DNA of 64,000 nucleotides. It comes from Eutreptiella sp. 'Long Island Sound 2002' (lineage: Eukaryota > Euglenozoa > Euglenophyceae > Eutreptiales > Eutreptiaceae). Shown piece by piece: positions 29,860 to 40,412 of this stretch. The stretch spans positions 2,874,612-2,938,611 of the forward strand of contig OZ038382.1 of assembly GCA_964036045.1 (NCBI GenBank), given 5' to 3'. A program made the position numbers and the translations under genes. Positions within the stretch are counted from its first letter, which is position 1, and each line of letters begins with the position of its first letter. The notes under the pieces are model-generated. The model saw nothing but the letters and a program-made list of their open reading frames with translations, ran no database searches and had not been told where the DNA came from.

Positions 29860-30430
29860 ATGCGCGCAGTGTGCACAATGCGTGCATGCAGTGTGCACCG
29901 TGCGTGCGTGCATACTTCGTGTACTCGAGGAAAGTTTTGGCTTCCTTAACCCATACCTAAAACCCTTTCCCATCTCTCTCCATTTCAAGGTCGTGCAGGG
30001 CCACTTGGCTGGCGTCGTTCATGGCATCATTTCGGAATGCTTGGATACACACCCGCCCTGTGCCCCGAAGCCCCCCCAACATGCACAAAGCATGCACAGG
30101 GCACGCACAACGCATGCATGCCCCACCTCTGCCGCGTGCGTGCAGCGTGCACAATGTGTGCGTGCAGTGTGCACAGTGCAAAACGCAATGCCAAAGGCAC
30201 GAGCAAAAGCTCCACGGTGTCAAAAAGACATAATCTGAGTCGGGAACGGACAAACAGCGAAGGTGTTCTGTCACCCAGACCCAGAGATTTTCGCTGAAAC
30301 TCTTAGCAGACAGAAGGCACTAATATTGTGACACACTGATATTGTGCATGCGTGCGTGCATGCAGTGTGCACAATGCTTGCGCGCAGTGTGCACAGTTGG
30401 TGCGTGCGTGCAACATGGGATGTGCACGGG
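29860..30430 (+). repeat. Scattered short clusters of the 22-bp minisatellite
   Basis: Two- to four-unit clusters of GTGCACAATGCGTGCGTGCA occur near 29868-29910, 30140-30176 and 30345-30430 between non-repetitive stretches. They flank the H2A fragment on one side and the transporter exons on the other. Confidence 0.8.
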
Positions 30431-30462
30431 GCACACAGTGCATACCATCAAGAGCCGAGGCG

Positions 30463-30600
30463 TGATACGTTGCTACTTCTTGTTTTCTCTTGATGCATTG
30501 GCTGCAAGCTCCAACATCTCATTGCTCAGGAACTCCAACACAGCAGCCACATGCACAGTTGCTCCCTTGCCAACACTGGAAGAGTACCGCCAATTTGCGG
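30463..30600 (-). pseudogene. Histone H2A fragment
   Basis: Read on the minus strand, it encodes [20 protein letters not shown], then [20 protein letters not shown], and after an in-frame TAG (475-473 of the 30 kb block, i.e. 30475-30473) QRITPRLLM. This matches the second half of the histone fold of H2A, including the acidic-patch helix and the NKK-RI-PRH loop. The N-terminal third and the C-terminal tail are missing. The sequence differs from canonical H2A ([15 protein letters not shown]), which suggests a divergent variant or decay. It lies inside the DNA transposon, so it was probably captured. Confidence 0.72.
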
Positions 30601-31639
30601 GATAGACAACATTGCTTTGAGAAGAGAAGTGGAGCATCATGCATCATGCATCATGGATTGCAACCGCAGCAGAATTATCAACCACCACAACGGCAAGCCA
30701 AACCACCACTTGAATGGAGAGATGGGACAGACGGGCAAAAAATGACCGACACAACTGTGATATTTCCTCTGCGATATTTCAACTATGATATTTCAAGCAT
30801 GGACCCACAAGCTCCCTAACGGTTGCTTCTGTCCTCCACCACTGGGTCGAATTTAAGCATTCCCATACAATTCACCCAACATACCATCAATATGCAAATG
30901 CAAATGTGTGTGCATGCATGGAGTTATCTTGTTGGGTTCCACAAATCACTCAGGTTGGTAATCACGACGAAATCACAACGAAATCACTCTAATCCACATT
31001 TGTGGCTTCAAAAGTGCAAATATGGCTATTCAGGGGCACTTTTTGCACCCTCCGGAAGATTATCTTGAGTAAAAGGCATGTAGGGTCACAATTTGTTGCT
31101 TGGCAAGCCTAACCGAGCTCTAGGAAAAATTTCATCAATGCCAAATCACACGAAAGCACAGCGACAGCAATGAAATCAACCATTGTGGGTTCAAAAGTGC
31201 AAATACAGCTGTTTGGGAGATTGTTGCCACCAAGTGTTTCTAGGACATTGCCTAAGCCGGCTCTTTGGGTTGCCATGCAACGCGCGTTGCAATGCACATT
31301 GGTACATTCCACTGAGTGCGTGTGGTGTGTGTTGTGTGTGTGATATTTCATCTGCCCATAACGAGACACATGACATGGGCAACCATCCAATTTGAAACCG
31401 GATGAAATTTCCCCCATACCTCGTTAGGTCACAAACATGATATGAGTGCGATGTGGGCAATGAAGCAATGGCAGCGCAAACACAAAGCCAGGCAATGTTC
31501 TCAAACTGCCTCATCTACGTCAGCATAGGAGCCATTGCTTAGCCCTGTGGGTTGTACCAAAGGGAAATCACATTTGGTTGCCATGCATGCTCGCCATTCA
31601 CTATTCCCTCACTGTCTTTTGACCATTCGTTCACCCTTA
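30601..31639. other. Unique AT-richer sequence inside the DNA transposon
   Basis: No gene or tandem repeat recognised. A short duplication of AATCACGACGAAATCACAAC-like words lies near 30960-30990, and the phrase TGTGGSTTCAAAAGTGCAAATA occurs at about 31000 and 31185. Small open frames lack domain character. Confidence 0.4.
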
Positions 31640-31950
31640 GTTCACTGTCTTTTCACCCTTTGCTCACCCTACCTAGGAAGGCGTAATACACAGGACAAGC
31701 CTCCTCTTGGCACAAAAAGCACGCAACAAGGGCATGAAGGCAGTGAGACAATCTTTGTATATTAGAATATGTGGTGTGGAGCAATGTCATGTTCGATCAC
31801 CGTCTTTTCACCCTTCGCTCACCCTACCTCGGAAGGCGTAATACACAGGAAATACCTCCTCTTGGCACACAAAGCACGCAACAATGGCATGAAGGCAGTG
31901 AGACAATCTTTGTATATGATTATATGTGGTGTGGAACAACGTCAGGTATG
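31640..31950 (+). repeat. About 154-bp direct duplication
   Basis: GTCTTTTCACCCTT(T/C)GCTCACCCTACCT...GGAAGGCGTAATACACAGGA...GGCAGTGAGACAATCTTTGTATAT occurs at about 31648 and again at about 31802 with small changes. It leads into the 190-bp satellite. Confidence 0.9.
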
Positions 31951-33330
31951 ACAAGAAATTTGCAATACTTGTCCACCGTGGATATGGACCACAAAAGGTG
32001 CAAAAATGGGCCGAAAACACCTCAAATCTACATTGTTCAACCCACTCCTGTGCACATAGTATCATATTTCATTTATTACCTAGCATTCAAATACTTATAA
32101 TACCATCTTATGCCCCAAACATGTGTGTGGACGGTGATAGGTGATCAAAACCCTACCTATGAACCATATGGATATGGAGCACAAATGGTGCAAAAACGGG
32201 CCAAAAACACCTCAAAACTACATTGTTCATCCCATGCTTGTGCCCGTAGTATCATATTTTATTTCTTACCCAGCATTCAAATGCTTACAATACCATCCTA
32301 TGCCCCAAACATGTGTGTGGACGGTGATAGGTGATCAAAACCCTACCTATGAACCATATGGATATGGAGCGCAAAAGGTGCAAAAACGGGCCACAAACAC
32401 CTCAAAGCTACATCAATCATCACATTCTTATGCCCGTAGTATCATAGTTTATGTAGTTCTTATCATTCAAATGCATACAGTACCAACCCAAGCCCCAAAC
32501 ATGTGTGTGGACGGTGATAGGTGATCAAAACCCTACCTATGAACCATATGGATATGGAGCACAAATGGTGCAAAAACGGGCCAAAAACACCTCAAAACTA
32601 CATTGTTCATCCCATGCTTGTGCCCGTAGTATCATATTTTATTTCTTACCCAGCATTCAAATGCTTACAATACCATCCTATGCCCCAAACATGTGTGTGG
32701 ACGGTGATAGGTGATCAAAACCCTACCTATGAACCATATGGATATGGAGCGCAAAAGGTGCAAAAACGGGCCAAAAACACCTCAAATCTACATCGTTCAT
32801 CCCATTCTTATGCCCGTAGTATCATAGTTTATGTAGTTCTTATCATTCAAATGCATACAATACCAACCCAAGCCCCAAACATGTGTGTGGACGGTGATAG
32901 TTGATCAAAACCCTACCTATGAACCATATGGATATTGGACCACAAACGGTGCAAAATAGGGCCAAAAACACCTCAAATGTTCATCGTTCATCCCATTCTC
33001 ATGCACATACTATCATATTATATGTAGCACCTATCATACGAATGCTTACAATAACAACCTAAGCCCCAAACATGTGTGTGTACGGTGATAGGCACGCAAA
33101 AGCCTACCTATGAACCATATGGAAATGGACCACAAACGGTGCAAAATAGGGCCAAAAACACCTCAAATGTTCATTGTTCATCCCATTCTTATGCACATAG
33201 TATCATATTTTATGTAGTTCTTATCATTCAAATGCATACAATACCAACCCAAGCCCCAAACATGTGTGTGGACGGTGATAGGTGATCAAAACCCTACCTA
33301 TGAACCATATGGATATTGGGCCCCATGGTG
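31950..33330 (+). repeat. 190-bp satellite (third family), about seven units
   Basis: ATGTGTGTGGACGGTGATAG starts at 32121, 32311, 32501, 32691 and 32881, exactly 190 bases apart, then at about 33070 and 33260. Alternating units are more alike (32121 with 32501, 32311 with 32691), a higher-order 380-bp period. One related unit sits at the other end of the transposon, near 24694-24880. Confidence 0.95.
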
Positions 33331-33821
33331 CATGAGAAAGGGATGAATAGCCTAGAATGAAGGCAAAACATGGCTTGTCATGTAGGCTTCTACCAATGGT
33401 GATGACAATTTGTTCATATATTACCTCTATACCACCTCTTCCAGCCCTGTAAGGCCCTCTACATGGCGTCCATAGACCCTAAAACCATGAAAAAGAGTGG
33501 TTTTTGGCTAGAAAAGTGTGAATTTCTCAAAATCTTTGCCTGCAAATCTGGATTTTTTTAGGTCAGCAGCCAGGTATTGATCTCGTGGACACGCTCATGC
33601 CTTTACTTTGCTTCCAACTGCGAAAAAAAGTGGACTTTTTGGCGATTTTCTATTGCGCACGGCGGTCGGGAATCTGAAACTCGCGTACGCGGCAGTTGTT
33701 GACAGTTGATCTGCGGCTCCAGCTCCAGCGACAGCGACATTGTGTTAAAATTTTGAGAAAACACAAAAACAACAGTACTACTGTGTGCAGTTTGATATCG
33801 CCGTGCTGAAAATGCATGACT
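33331..33821. other. Unique sequence next to right inverted repeat
   Basis: No gene seen. The AT-rich sequence with short palindromic words runs into the right terminal inverted repeat. Confidence 0.4.
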
Positions 33822-33860
33822 TTCGATTTTGGGAAAAAACAGCTGCTAAAATCATAGGTG
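33822..33860 (-). repeat. Right terminal inverted repeat
   Basis: The mirror of 24120-24158, ending ...CTAAAATCATAGGTG at 33860. The integrase reading frame of element A resumes with AATGGTCTGC immediately outside. Confidence 0.85.
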
Positions 33861-34638
33861 AATGGTCTGCATACGCGACCTCAGTTCAGTCAGGGTTAGA
33901 CTAGAGTAGAAACACTCACGGAAGAAGTCCACTGAGCAATTAGCGCCAGTGTGACCAGAACTGAGATGGGACCACTGTAGGCACCCATCCAGTCGTGCCT
34001 CAGGCACCACAATTCGGTCCTCGTAGAAGAGGTACTGATTGTTTTTATACCACTGGTGCCCGTCAATGACACGGGGTTCGAGACCAGTGCTGAGGGTCTG
34101 GAGAATTTCTTCATACTCTGACTGATAGTCGGTTAGACTCCAACCCTCCAGGATTCCAGCAGTGCGCATGGACAGGTCAAGCTGGACATCCATACGCTGG
34201 AAAGCCTCTTTGGCGAGCGCCTCAGAGCTCTCACCAATGAGCGCATCGAAGTTGTTGCGCGATATATAGTCACACAGTTCATTCTTAATCCCGGGGATAT
34301 GATGCACTGTCAGCCTGAACTGGCTCAGGTAAGTCCACCACCGTTTTAGCTTTGCTTTTTCTGGTGGTGGGCCCTTCTGAAAAGACTTCACAGGCTCCTG
34401 GTCACACAGCCAGACAATAGGGTTAGATCCCAGGAGTCGGGATTGCGACGATAGCACCAACATACCGGCCAGGAGTTCCTGGTCATAGGTGCTGTAGTTG
34501 GAACGCGCTTGGTTCCATTTCCAATTCCAGTGTCCCAGTGGCACCAGTCGCCACTCACTGGTAGGATAGTCATGTTTTAACGAACCATCACGGTTCAGTC
34601 CAGTACTACGATAATGGCAGTGGGTTAGTTCAGCGGGG
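33861..34638 (-). pseudogene. Element A RNase H remainder and integrase zinc-finger start
   Basis: The minus-strand frame continues the RNase H domain (NYSTYDQELLAGMLVLSSQS, then WLCDQEPVKSF and HHIPGIKNELCDYISR). It runs on into the first half of the integrase HHCC finger (SHLSSGHTGANCSVDFF). It is out of frame with the upstream RT frame: a small deletion near 34650 separates ITDASDVA from WQELNPAEL. The right-hand edge of the DNA transposon cuts it after LRSRMQTI. Confidence 0.82.
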
Positions 34639-37365
34639 TTAAGCTCCTGCCATTGCTACATCACTGGCATCAGTGATCAGGACTATCTCGCCCTCAGGGC
34701 GGGGCACTCCCAGGCAGTTGGAGGAGGCAATCTTCTTCTTCAACTCCTGGAAACACTCTTCCTCTCTGGGGGTCCACCTCCAGGGAGTAGTTTTCTTGAT
34801 CAGGTCAGAGAGGGGTGCAGAGGAGTAAGTAAAATTGTGGATGTGACGCCGATAGAAATTACAGGCGCCCACAAAACTCCTCACATCGTGTAGACCCTTC
34901 TTAGGGTCATCGCGAATCTGCATGTCCTGTAGGGGCTGCATCTTAGATGCGGCTGGTTTCCACCAGCCATACCCCACGTCAAAACCCAAATACTCCATCT
35001 CCTCTTTCATAAACTCACATTTTTCGAGTTTGATTCGGAGATGGTTTTCTTGACAGACAATGAAAAATTCGCGGAGGAGAAGGACATGGTCCTCTTTGGT
35101 ATTAGTACCCAAACTCACGTCGTCGATGTGAGCCTCCATTTCTGCACCCCGAGAAATCAACTCTTGTACTAGAGGCCTGCGCCTCAGTATGTACAAAATT
35201 TTGTTCATAAGCTCCTGGAAGAGCGCTGGGGCATTTGCCACCCCGAAAGGCAAAACCTTCCACTTGAGGACACGACCCTTAGGGGTTATAAAGGCCAACA
35301 GCTCTTGAGCTGCGGCGGTTAGGTCCACCTGCCAGAAACCAGAGCGTTTGTCCATTTTGGTCTTATACCTGCATTTGGCAATACGCTCCAGGGTGTTTTC
35401 CATGTTAGGAATACTCCCTGAGTGGTTCTGGGCTTTCTTGTTGACCTCACCATAGTCTACAACAAGACGTAGGGCAGTCGACCCTTGTTTAGCAACAAGG
35501 AAACAGGGACTGCAGTGATGGGGATAGTCCCCGTGTTTATACTCTTCAACGAGGCCAGCATCAATGCATTCTTGGATCTGGCGCTCGATTTCTTCGACCT
35601 GTTCCTGTGGAGCGGGATAGGGACGACGCCTCACTCGCGTGTTTTCAAATTCTGGTTTCAATTTCAGGTCCATCTGGACCAGTTTTTTACAAGAAAGGGG
35701 AGGCGGCAAGGCGCCGAACACCTCCTCATAGGTTATCAGCAGTTTCTTCAGGCGGGGGTCAAGGTTAAGACTCTCGAGTTTCTGAAGGAAATCCTCCTCA
35801 GCATGGAGGTTGCTTTTTCCATGTTCTTTCTTCTTCTGCCGATCAGCAGTTTCGGCAGGCACAGTACCATCGTCCCACTCAGGGGGACATTGCTGCCCAT
35901 AGTGTAGAGAATACACTAGAGGTATCTCTGGATCAGGCAGCGTATAGGACTCATCGTCCTCCTCAGACCAGATGGAGGATTTCCAGGTCTGTCTGAGGTA
36001 TTGCAGCCGCTCTTGGCGCTCAATACCTTCGGCCTTCAGGTACAACAGCCGCCGGAGTTCTTGAGTGTCATGCTCAGACAATGGCATGTTATTAGCAGCA
36101 GGCCGCGCCAGAGCATCAGCACTCCGGGCCACGGGTTCACCTGTGTGCACAGGCTGCATGTGTAGCACTGGCTTCCCAACAGGGGAAGCGGGTTCAGAGG
36201 TTGACTCTAGATCTACCTCCTCTAGCAACAGCTGGGCTAGGAAAGCACTGTGTTTTAGGTCAACACAGCTGGGATCAACAGAGGGAATAGTGCTGGCGAT
36301 CTCAGACAGTTGGTCGTCAGCATCCTCTTTTACAGCTGCAGGTTCCAGATAGTCATCAGGAGACTCACACCCTGTAAGTGTGGCAGATAAGTGCTCAGGA
36401 GATCGATTTTTGAGATCATAAAGGGTCAGGCCACGATTTTCGGCCATGACCTCTTTTAGTAGCACCTGGTCTAGGTCACACAGGGGTACAGGATTGAGAG
36501 ATCCATCGACGATGGACAGGAAACTGGCCCACTCAGGGGCCTGCATAGCTGTGTCTGAGTCCTCAGGCACATAGATGGGGCCGTCGGGGAGTTGCACTCT
36601 TCCCACGGTCATTCGATCTAGCATACGGCGCCAGTAAGCATGTTCACCAGAGCAACCCCAGTCAGGGGTGCACATAACAACCCTTCCTCCCTCATAAGCG
36701 ATTTTGGTTAGAACCTTCGCGAGCAGGGAGAAGGGAGGGTTAGCATACGCTAGGCCCATTGCTTTCCAGAAGAAACGGAAAGCATTGTTCAGTTGTTTCG
36801 AGCAGTACAACTGCATGATGTGCTGTTGTTGGCTTGCAAACAATTCCACCTGGATCTCATCCAGGTTTACCTGAAGGGCCGCCAGTCCATTTTCAAGAAC
36901 GTGACGGGCCAGTTGGTAGTTTTCAGTACGATAGTTCGTCTTGGCTGCGTAGCGCAGCCCAGACTCTTTTCGTCCTGACAGCTCCAAAGGAACGGAGAAT
37001 AGCCCACTGCCAAAGTTGCAGTGCAAAGAATAGGGACGCTGTAGGGACATCATTTTTACCTGGGGGTTTCTTCGTAGAAAGTCGGTGCCAATGACGATGT
37101 CAAAGGCGTCAGTGTCCAACACTCTGCAGTGTTGGGTCACGGTTTCGTCGCCCAGACATATAGTCACATCGACCCCCCCCAAGGAATGGATGGTACGCCC
37201 ATCCCCTACTCTTATGGCCACGGTCTTAATTTTCCTGAAAGTCTTAAGCAGGCGCCGGGCCACTATGGAAAGTGTTGCACCGGTATCAAGCACCGCTCGA
37301 AAAACCTGATCCCCGATTTTCACGAGGATCCAGAAAACCAAGTCCTCTTCTTCGGAGCCGCCCCC
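34639..37365 (-). CDS. Element A pol: protease, methyltransferase-like, reverse transcriptase
   Basis: The frame follows directly on the gag UAG stop (37368-37366) and ends at a TAA inside RNase H. The first in-frame ATG-like start gives about 900 residues. The aspartic protease has VLDTGATLSIV near residue 18. Residues about 163-250 form the methyltransferase-like domain (VELFASQQQHIMQLYCS, then YANPPFSLLAKVLTKI and VVMCTPDWG), with an intact NPPF motif. The reverse transcriptase has LRLVVDYGEVNKK, FGVANAPALFQELM and the catalytic HIDD in place of the usual YxDD. RNase H starts with ITDASDVA. It acts in cytoplasmic or nuclear particles to copy the element RNA. The RNase H frameshift makes this copy defective. 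Confidence 0.88.
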   Translation of the reverse strand, partial: GGGSEEEDLVFWILVKIGDQVFRAVLDTGATLSIVARRLLKTFRKIKTVAIRVGDGRTIHSLGGVDVTICLGDETVTQHCRVLDTDAFDIVIGTDFLRRNPQVKMMSLQRPYSLHCNFGSGLFSVPLELSGRKESGLRYAAKTNYRTENYQLARHVLENGLAALQVNLDEIQVELFASQQQHIMQLYCSKQLNNAFRFFWKAMGLAYANPPFSLLAKVLTKIAYEGGRVVMCTPDWGCSGEHAYWRRMLDRMTVGRVQLPDGPIYVPEDSDTAMQAPEWASFLSIVDGSLNPVPLCDLDQVLLKEVMAENRGLTLYDLKNRSPEHLSATLTGCESPDDYLEPAAVKEDADDQLSEIASTIPSVDPSCVDLKHSAFLAQLLLEEVDLESTSEPASPVGKPVLHMQPVHTGEPVARSADALARPAANNMPLSEHDTQELRRLLYLKAEGIERQERLQYLRQTWKSSIWSEEDDESYTLPDPEIPLVYSLHYGQQCPPEWDDGTVPAETADRQKKKEHGKSNLHAEEDFLQKLESLNLDPRLKKLLITYEEVFGALPPPLSCKKLVQMDLKLKPEFENTRVRRRPYPAPQEQVEEIERQIQECIDAGLVEEYKHGDYPHHCSPCFLVAKQGSTALRLVVDYGEVNKKAQNHSGSIPNMENTLERIAKCRYKTKMDKRSGFWQVDLTAAAQELLAFITPKGRVLKWKVLPFGVANAPALFQELMNKILYILRRRPLVQELISRGAEMEAHIDDVSLGTNTKEDHVLLLREFFIVCQENHLRIKLEKCEFMKEEMEYLGFDVGYGWWKPAASKMQPLQDMQIRDDPKKGLHDVRSFVGACNFYRRHIHNFTYSSAPLSDLIKKTTPWRWTPREEECFQELKKKIASSNCLGVPRPEGEIVLITDASDVAMAGA

Positions 37366-37466
37366 CTATTCCTCATCAGGGAACTTCACATCCACCCCTG
37401 CAGCCATGAGGGACTTGGCCATCCAGGCCAAGCGCCTCTTCTTGGAATTATTCCCCTCAGGGGTAG
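37366..37466 (-). pseudogene. Element A gag C-terminus, cut off by element B
   Basis: These are the last 33 or so codons of gag, ending ...KFPDEE then UAG at 37368-37366. The frame matches the interrupted gag at 54651-56749 when element B and one copy of its GTAG target duplication are removed. After the UAG the same frame runs on into pol with Gly/Ser/Glu-rich codons. Confidence 0.8.
37463..37466 (+). repeat. Target site duplication of element B, left
   Basis: GTAG lies immediately before the 5' LTR and is repeated immediately after the 3' LTR at 54651-54654. Four bases is one fewer than the five usual for Ty3-type elements. Confidence 0.85.
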
Positions 37467-40412
37467 TGAAGCGGTACCCAGAACCCCATGGCCAGGTTAC
37501 GGCATACAACCGGTCTCCGGTCCACTAACCCCATGCACGGCGTGTTCTGTGCCGTGAAGCCCCGCATCGGCAACCGATGCACCGCCAGCGGAGATTTGTG
37601 TATCAGAATATCAGGAATCAAGAGGGTTTTATTTTCATATTGTTTCCGTCAATTTTTATGCTTCCGTTCTGATATTCACTGTTTTGACTGCTGGCGGTTG
37701 GTTCGCGACTTTACCGTAACCGCCAGTTTAACTGTTTATAATGGAAATTTTAACGCTATCCGCGACGAAGGCTCCAAAGTCGCCAGGAACTGCATGGATG
37801 CTTCCGCAATTTTCATAATTAATACTCGCAATTTTAATCCGAATTTTTCAGGATGTCGAAATCGGATTTTCGACTTCGACATCCCCGCACTTGATTTGAC
37901 CTCTTTCGAGTGGACCTACGTGCTTCCGTATACACGAATCAACTTCCCTTTTATCCTGCCCTCCATTTGTCTTAAAGATATGGGCAAAACAAAGTTGATT
38001 CGTGAGGCCACTTGTGAAGGTCATATCTCGTGTTGCTTGCGGGTATTGACGATAAGGAAACGTGGGATGTATTCACAATACTCCCGACGTAATTTAGGAA
38101 GCTTTATATGCCTTGCGTTTCCACACATGCGCGCTAGTGTAATGGATCATGGTCAAGAGGGTAGAGTTTGCGTTATAACTCTTTGGCCATGATGTTGCGT
38201 GCGTTAAGATAACTTTTGAGTGTAGCGCGCAAGTGTTGGTGTTGCATAGGAACTCTCCTTGAGTTCCTATGAGCGATTGACCCAAAGTTATGCCCTTGGA
38301 GGGGCACGACATATCGTGGTGGGAGCTACATTTTTGGGCAATATGTGGTATGTGCCATGTGTTGTGTTGCGTACCCATTTGGCGGGTCCATTGCTCCAAG
38401 ACAAGCCCGCCAATGGACCTCATATTGTGCAAGCCCCTTCTCCATACTCCCTACGGTCAATTGCAAGCCTAACCTTCGGGAAGGGAAGCTTGTGTGGTGA
38501 TCCGGAAGCGATGCGTTGGGGGCAAGGTGTGTATTTTGGAATTTTCCATATTTTCATGTGCCCACTTGGGAAGCAGCGCTCGTAACCTTTCAAGGCGCCC
38601 CAAGTGGAGCACATAGGTGGGATCGAAGGTCATTGGTGTCAAGTCATTGTGTGTAGAAGGATTAAGTGATTGCACGATCCAAGCCGAAGATATTATAATA
38701 TAATTGTAGACCTTTCAAGGCACTTTTGTGTGTCATTGTGCCAATTTTGCCATTTTTGGCTCGTCATGATGTCAAGTGGCGAACGTATATCTCAACGTTG
38801 CGCTCAATTGACATCATGACCCAAGTATGTTATGAGGGTACATACTTCGGTCGCCAACATATCTTGGACCCGGCGAATAACTCCCCTTGAGCTTGGCATA
38901 CCGTGGCCGCCATGTTGGCGATTTGGGACTATCCCAAATCATGGGCTCACTTGGCGACCCTGCCATTCCCAATACCGGAGGAGTTGGGCGACGCCCCAAA
39001 GATATGTTGGACATATATGACTTGATACCAATCCTATGGCACACTCCGGTCCGAGTCGGGCATGTGCCTCATTTGCCCTAACCATGAGTGTGCGCAATTT
39101 TGGCCATTTTGAGCATTTTTCTACTTTTGCTGCCCGCCGTGCACTATGTTCTAACCTTCGTGCACGTCGGACGCATGGACCAATGGACCATATATGACAT
39201 GGGTGTTATGGGTAATGGTCCCCATGGTCCACACACCACGTGGGCGAAGCGGAACGACCTTCGTTAAGGCGCTAGGCCAAATTGGGTATGTGCAATTTTG
39301 CCATTTTTGCATTTGTGGACCCAATTGGGATCGTCACCACGCCGAGTGGCATGGAGATCTTTGGAAGCCAAGGGCATGGGAGTCTCCGTTGGACTCCCGG
39401 TGGATCACGTATGGAATGGCGGATCCGATCTCCAAGCCGGCGTGGAGATATACTATTGGGAGCACACCGAATTTTGGCTCATTTCAGGCAGCCAAAATGA
39501 CCCAATTTTGGGACCCCAATTTCCCCCTTCCGTGTGGTCAATTGGCGGCCCCATATCTCTAAGCCCATAGGGAGCCCGGACCTAAATCCAAGTTGTACAC
39601 TCAGATATAAGTCCTAGGTCCTGCCTCCTACCCTGTGAGCCATTGGCCTTACCTTGGCCGGGCGAGCCACGCGTGGAAATGACGCCAATTTTGGTGATTT
39701 TGGCATCATGACCCCACTTGACTCATCCGTGTTGCCCTGACGCCGGGACCTCAGAGGGAACCAGGTTGGGTGAGGGCTCCAGGGAGTTCGTACTCGAAGG
39801 GCATAGGGTCAGTTGCCTCGTCCCTACCTCTGGCGGGTCCGGACGAGGGGTCAATTTTGGGGATTTTTGAGTTAATTTCAGTTTGGGCTGAAACAGCCCA
39901 TTTTCAGCTACCAACTCCTGGGTGATAATGGCGGGGCCATATCTCTGACTCAGAGAGGAGTTGGGACCTGCCGTTAAGGGAGCATAGGGAGCCACTGTCG
40001 GTTTGCCTTGGAGCCCATTGGTTCCCAGGAACTCGCCTGTGGCTGTGCGGGACACCTCTCCCATTGGCAGGGTTTCAGGGTCCGGACTGAGCAGGGCATG
40101 GGTTGTGTTTGAGCCCCCGCCCCTACCAGCCACTGAGAGGGTCGGACCTGGGATTGGGATATGAGTTGGGACTGAGTGTCTATTGTCCCTTGATGCCCTT
40201 ACCCCAGTCCAGTCTTAACCCCATGTGTACATATCCTGATGTGTTGCTGTACATACTTTCGTTCCCTCTTTGCAGAGTGGCAAGGATTCTGAAACGCTTT
40301 GTCACATGACACAGGCGTATTGATGCCCTTGTGAGCGTAGTGCCTTGCCTGCCTGCTCACCTGTGCGTGTCACCGCAGCGTCCCGTGGCCGGCCCCCCAC
40401 GGGAACGCGTCA
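37467..40412 (+). repeat. 5' LTR of element B
   Basis: 2,946 bp, starting TGAAGCGGTACCC and ending GAACGCGTCA. It is unusually long for a Ty3-type LTR. It should hold the promoter and polyadenylation signals, but I could not place them. A 234-codon frame lies at 37488-38192. Confidence 0.95.
37488..38192 (+). CDS. LTR-internal ORF, function unknown
   Basis: A 234-residue frame begins 21 bases inside the LTR, in AT-richer DNA where stops should be frequent. It is also intact in the 3' LTR at 51725-52429 with about two residue changes. The protein is basic and Cys/Ile/Phe-rich, with no recognised domain. It could be chance, since the young LTRs have had no time to diverge. Confidence 0.3.
   Translation: MARLRHTTGLRSTNPMHGVFCAVKPRIGNRCTASGDLCIRISGIKRVLFSYCFRQFLCFRSDIHCFDCWRLVRDFTVTASLTVYNGNFNAIRDEGSKVARNCMDASAIFIINTRNFNPNFSGCRNRIFDFDIPALDLTSFEWTYVLPYTRINFPFILPSICLKDMGKTKLIREATCEGHISCCLRVLTIRKRGMYSQYSRRNLGSFICLAFPHMRASVMDHGQEGRVCVITLWP

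Larger units (their letters stand above)
24120..33860. mobile_element. 9.7-kb DNA-transposon-like insertion with terminal inverted repeats
   Basis: Both ends carry the same inverted sequence: CACCTATGATTTTAG, one variable base, then AGCTGTTTTTTCCCAAAAT, reading inward. The insertion lies exactly between the two halves of the element A integrase zinc finger, and excising it rejoins the frame. The flanks share only a single A, so the target duplication is absent or too short to call. There is no transposase; the interior is satellites, a 22-bp minisatellite and host-gene fragments. It is therefore a non-autonomous element, formally like a Pack-type transposon. The CACCT ends are only loosely like CACTA elements, so the superfamily is unknown. 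Confidence 0.75.

Noticed and set aside
24111-33870. Target site duplication of the DNA transposon
   Set aside because: The flanks ATCCACA and AATGGTC share at most one base, so no duplication can be claimed.
38094-38675. Minus-strand small frames in the LTRs of element B
   Set aside because: They are short and overlap the longer plus-strand frame. Being duplicated in both LTRs only reflects LTR identity.
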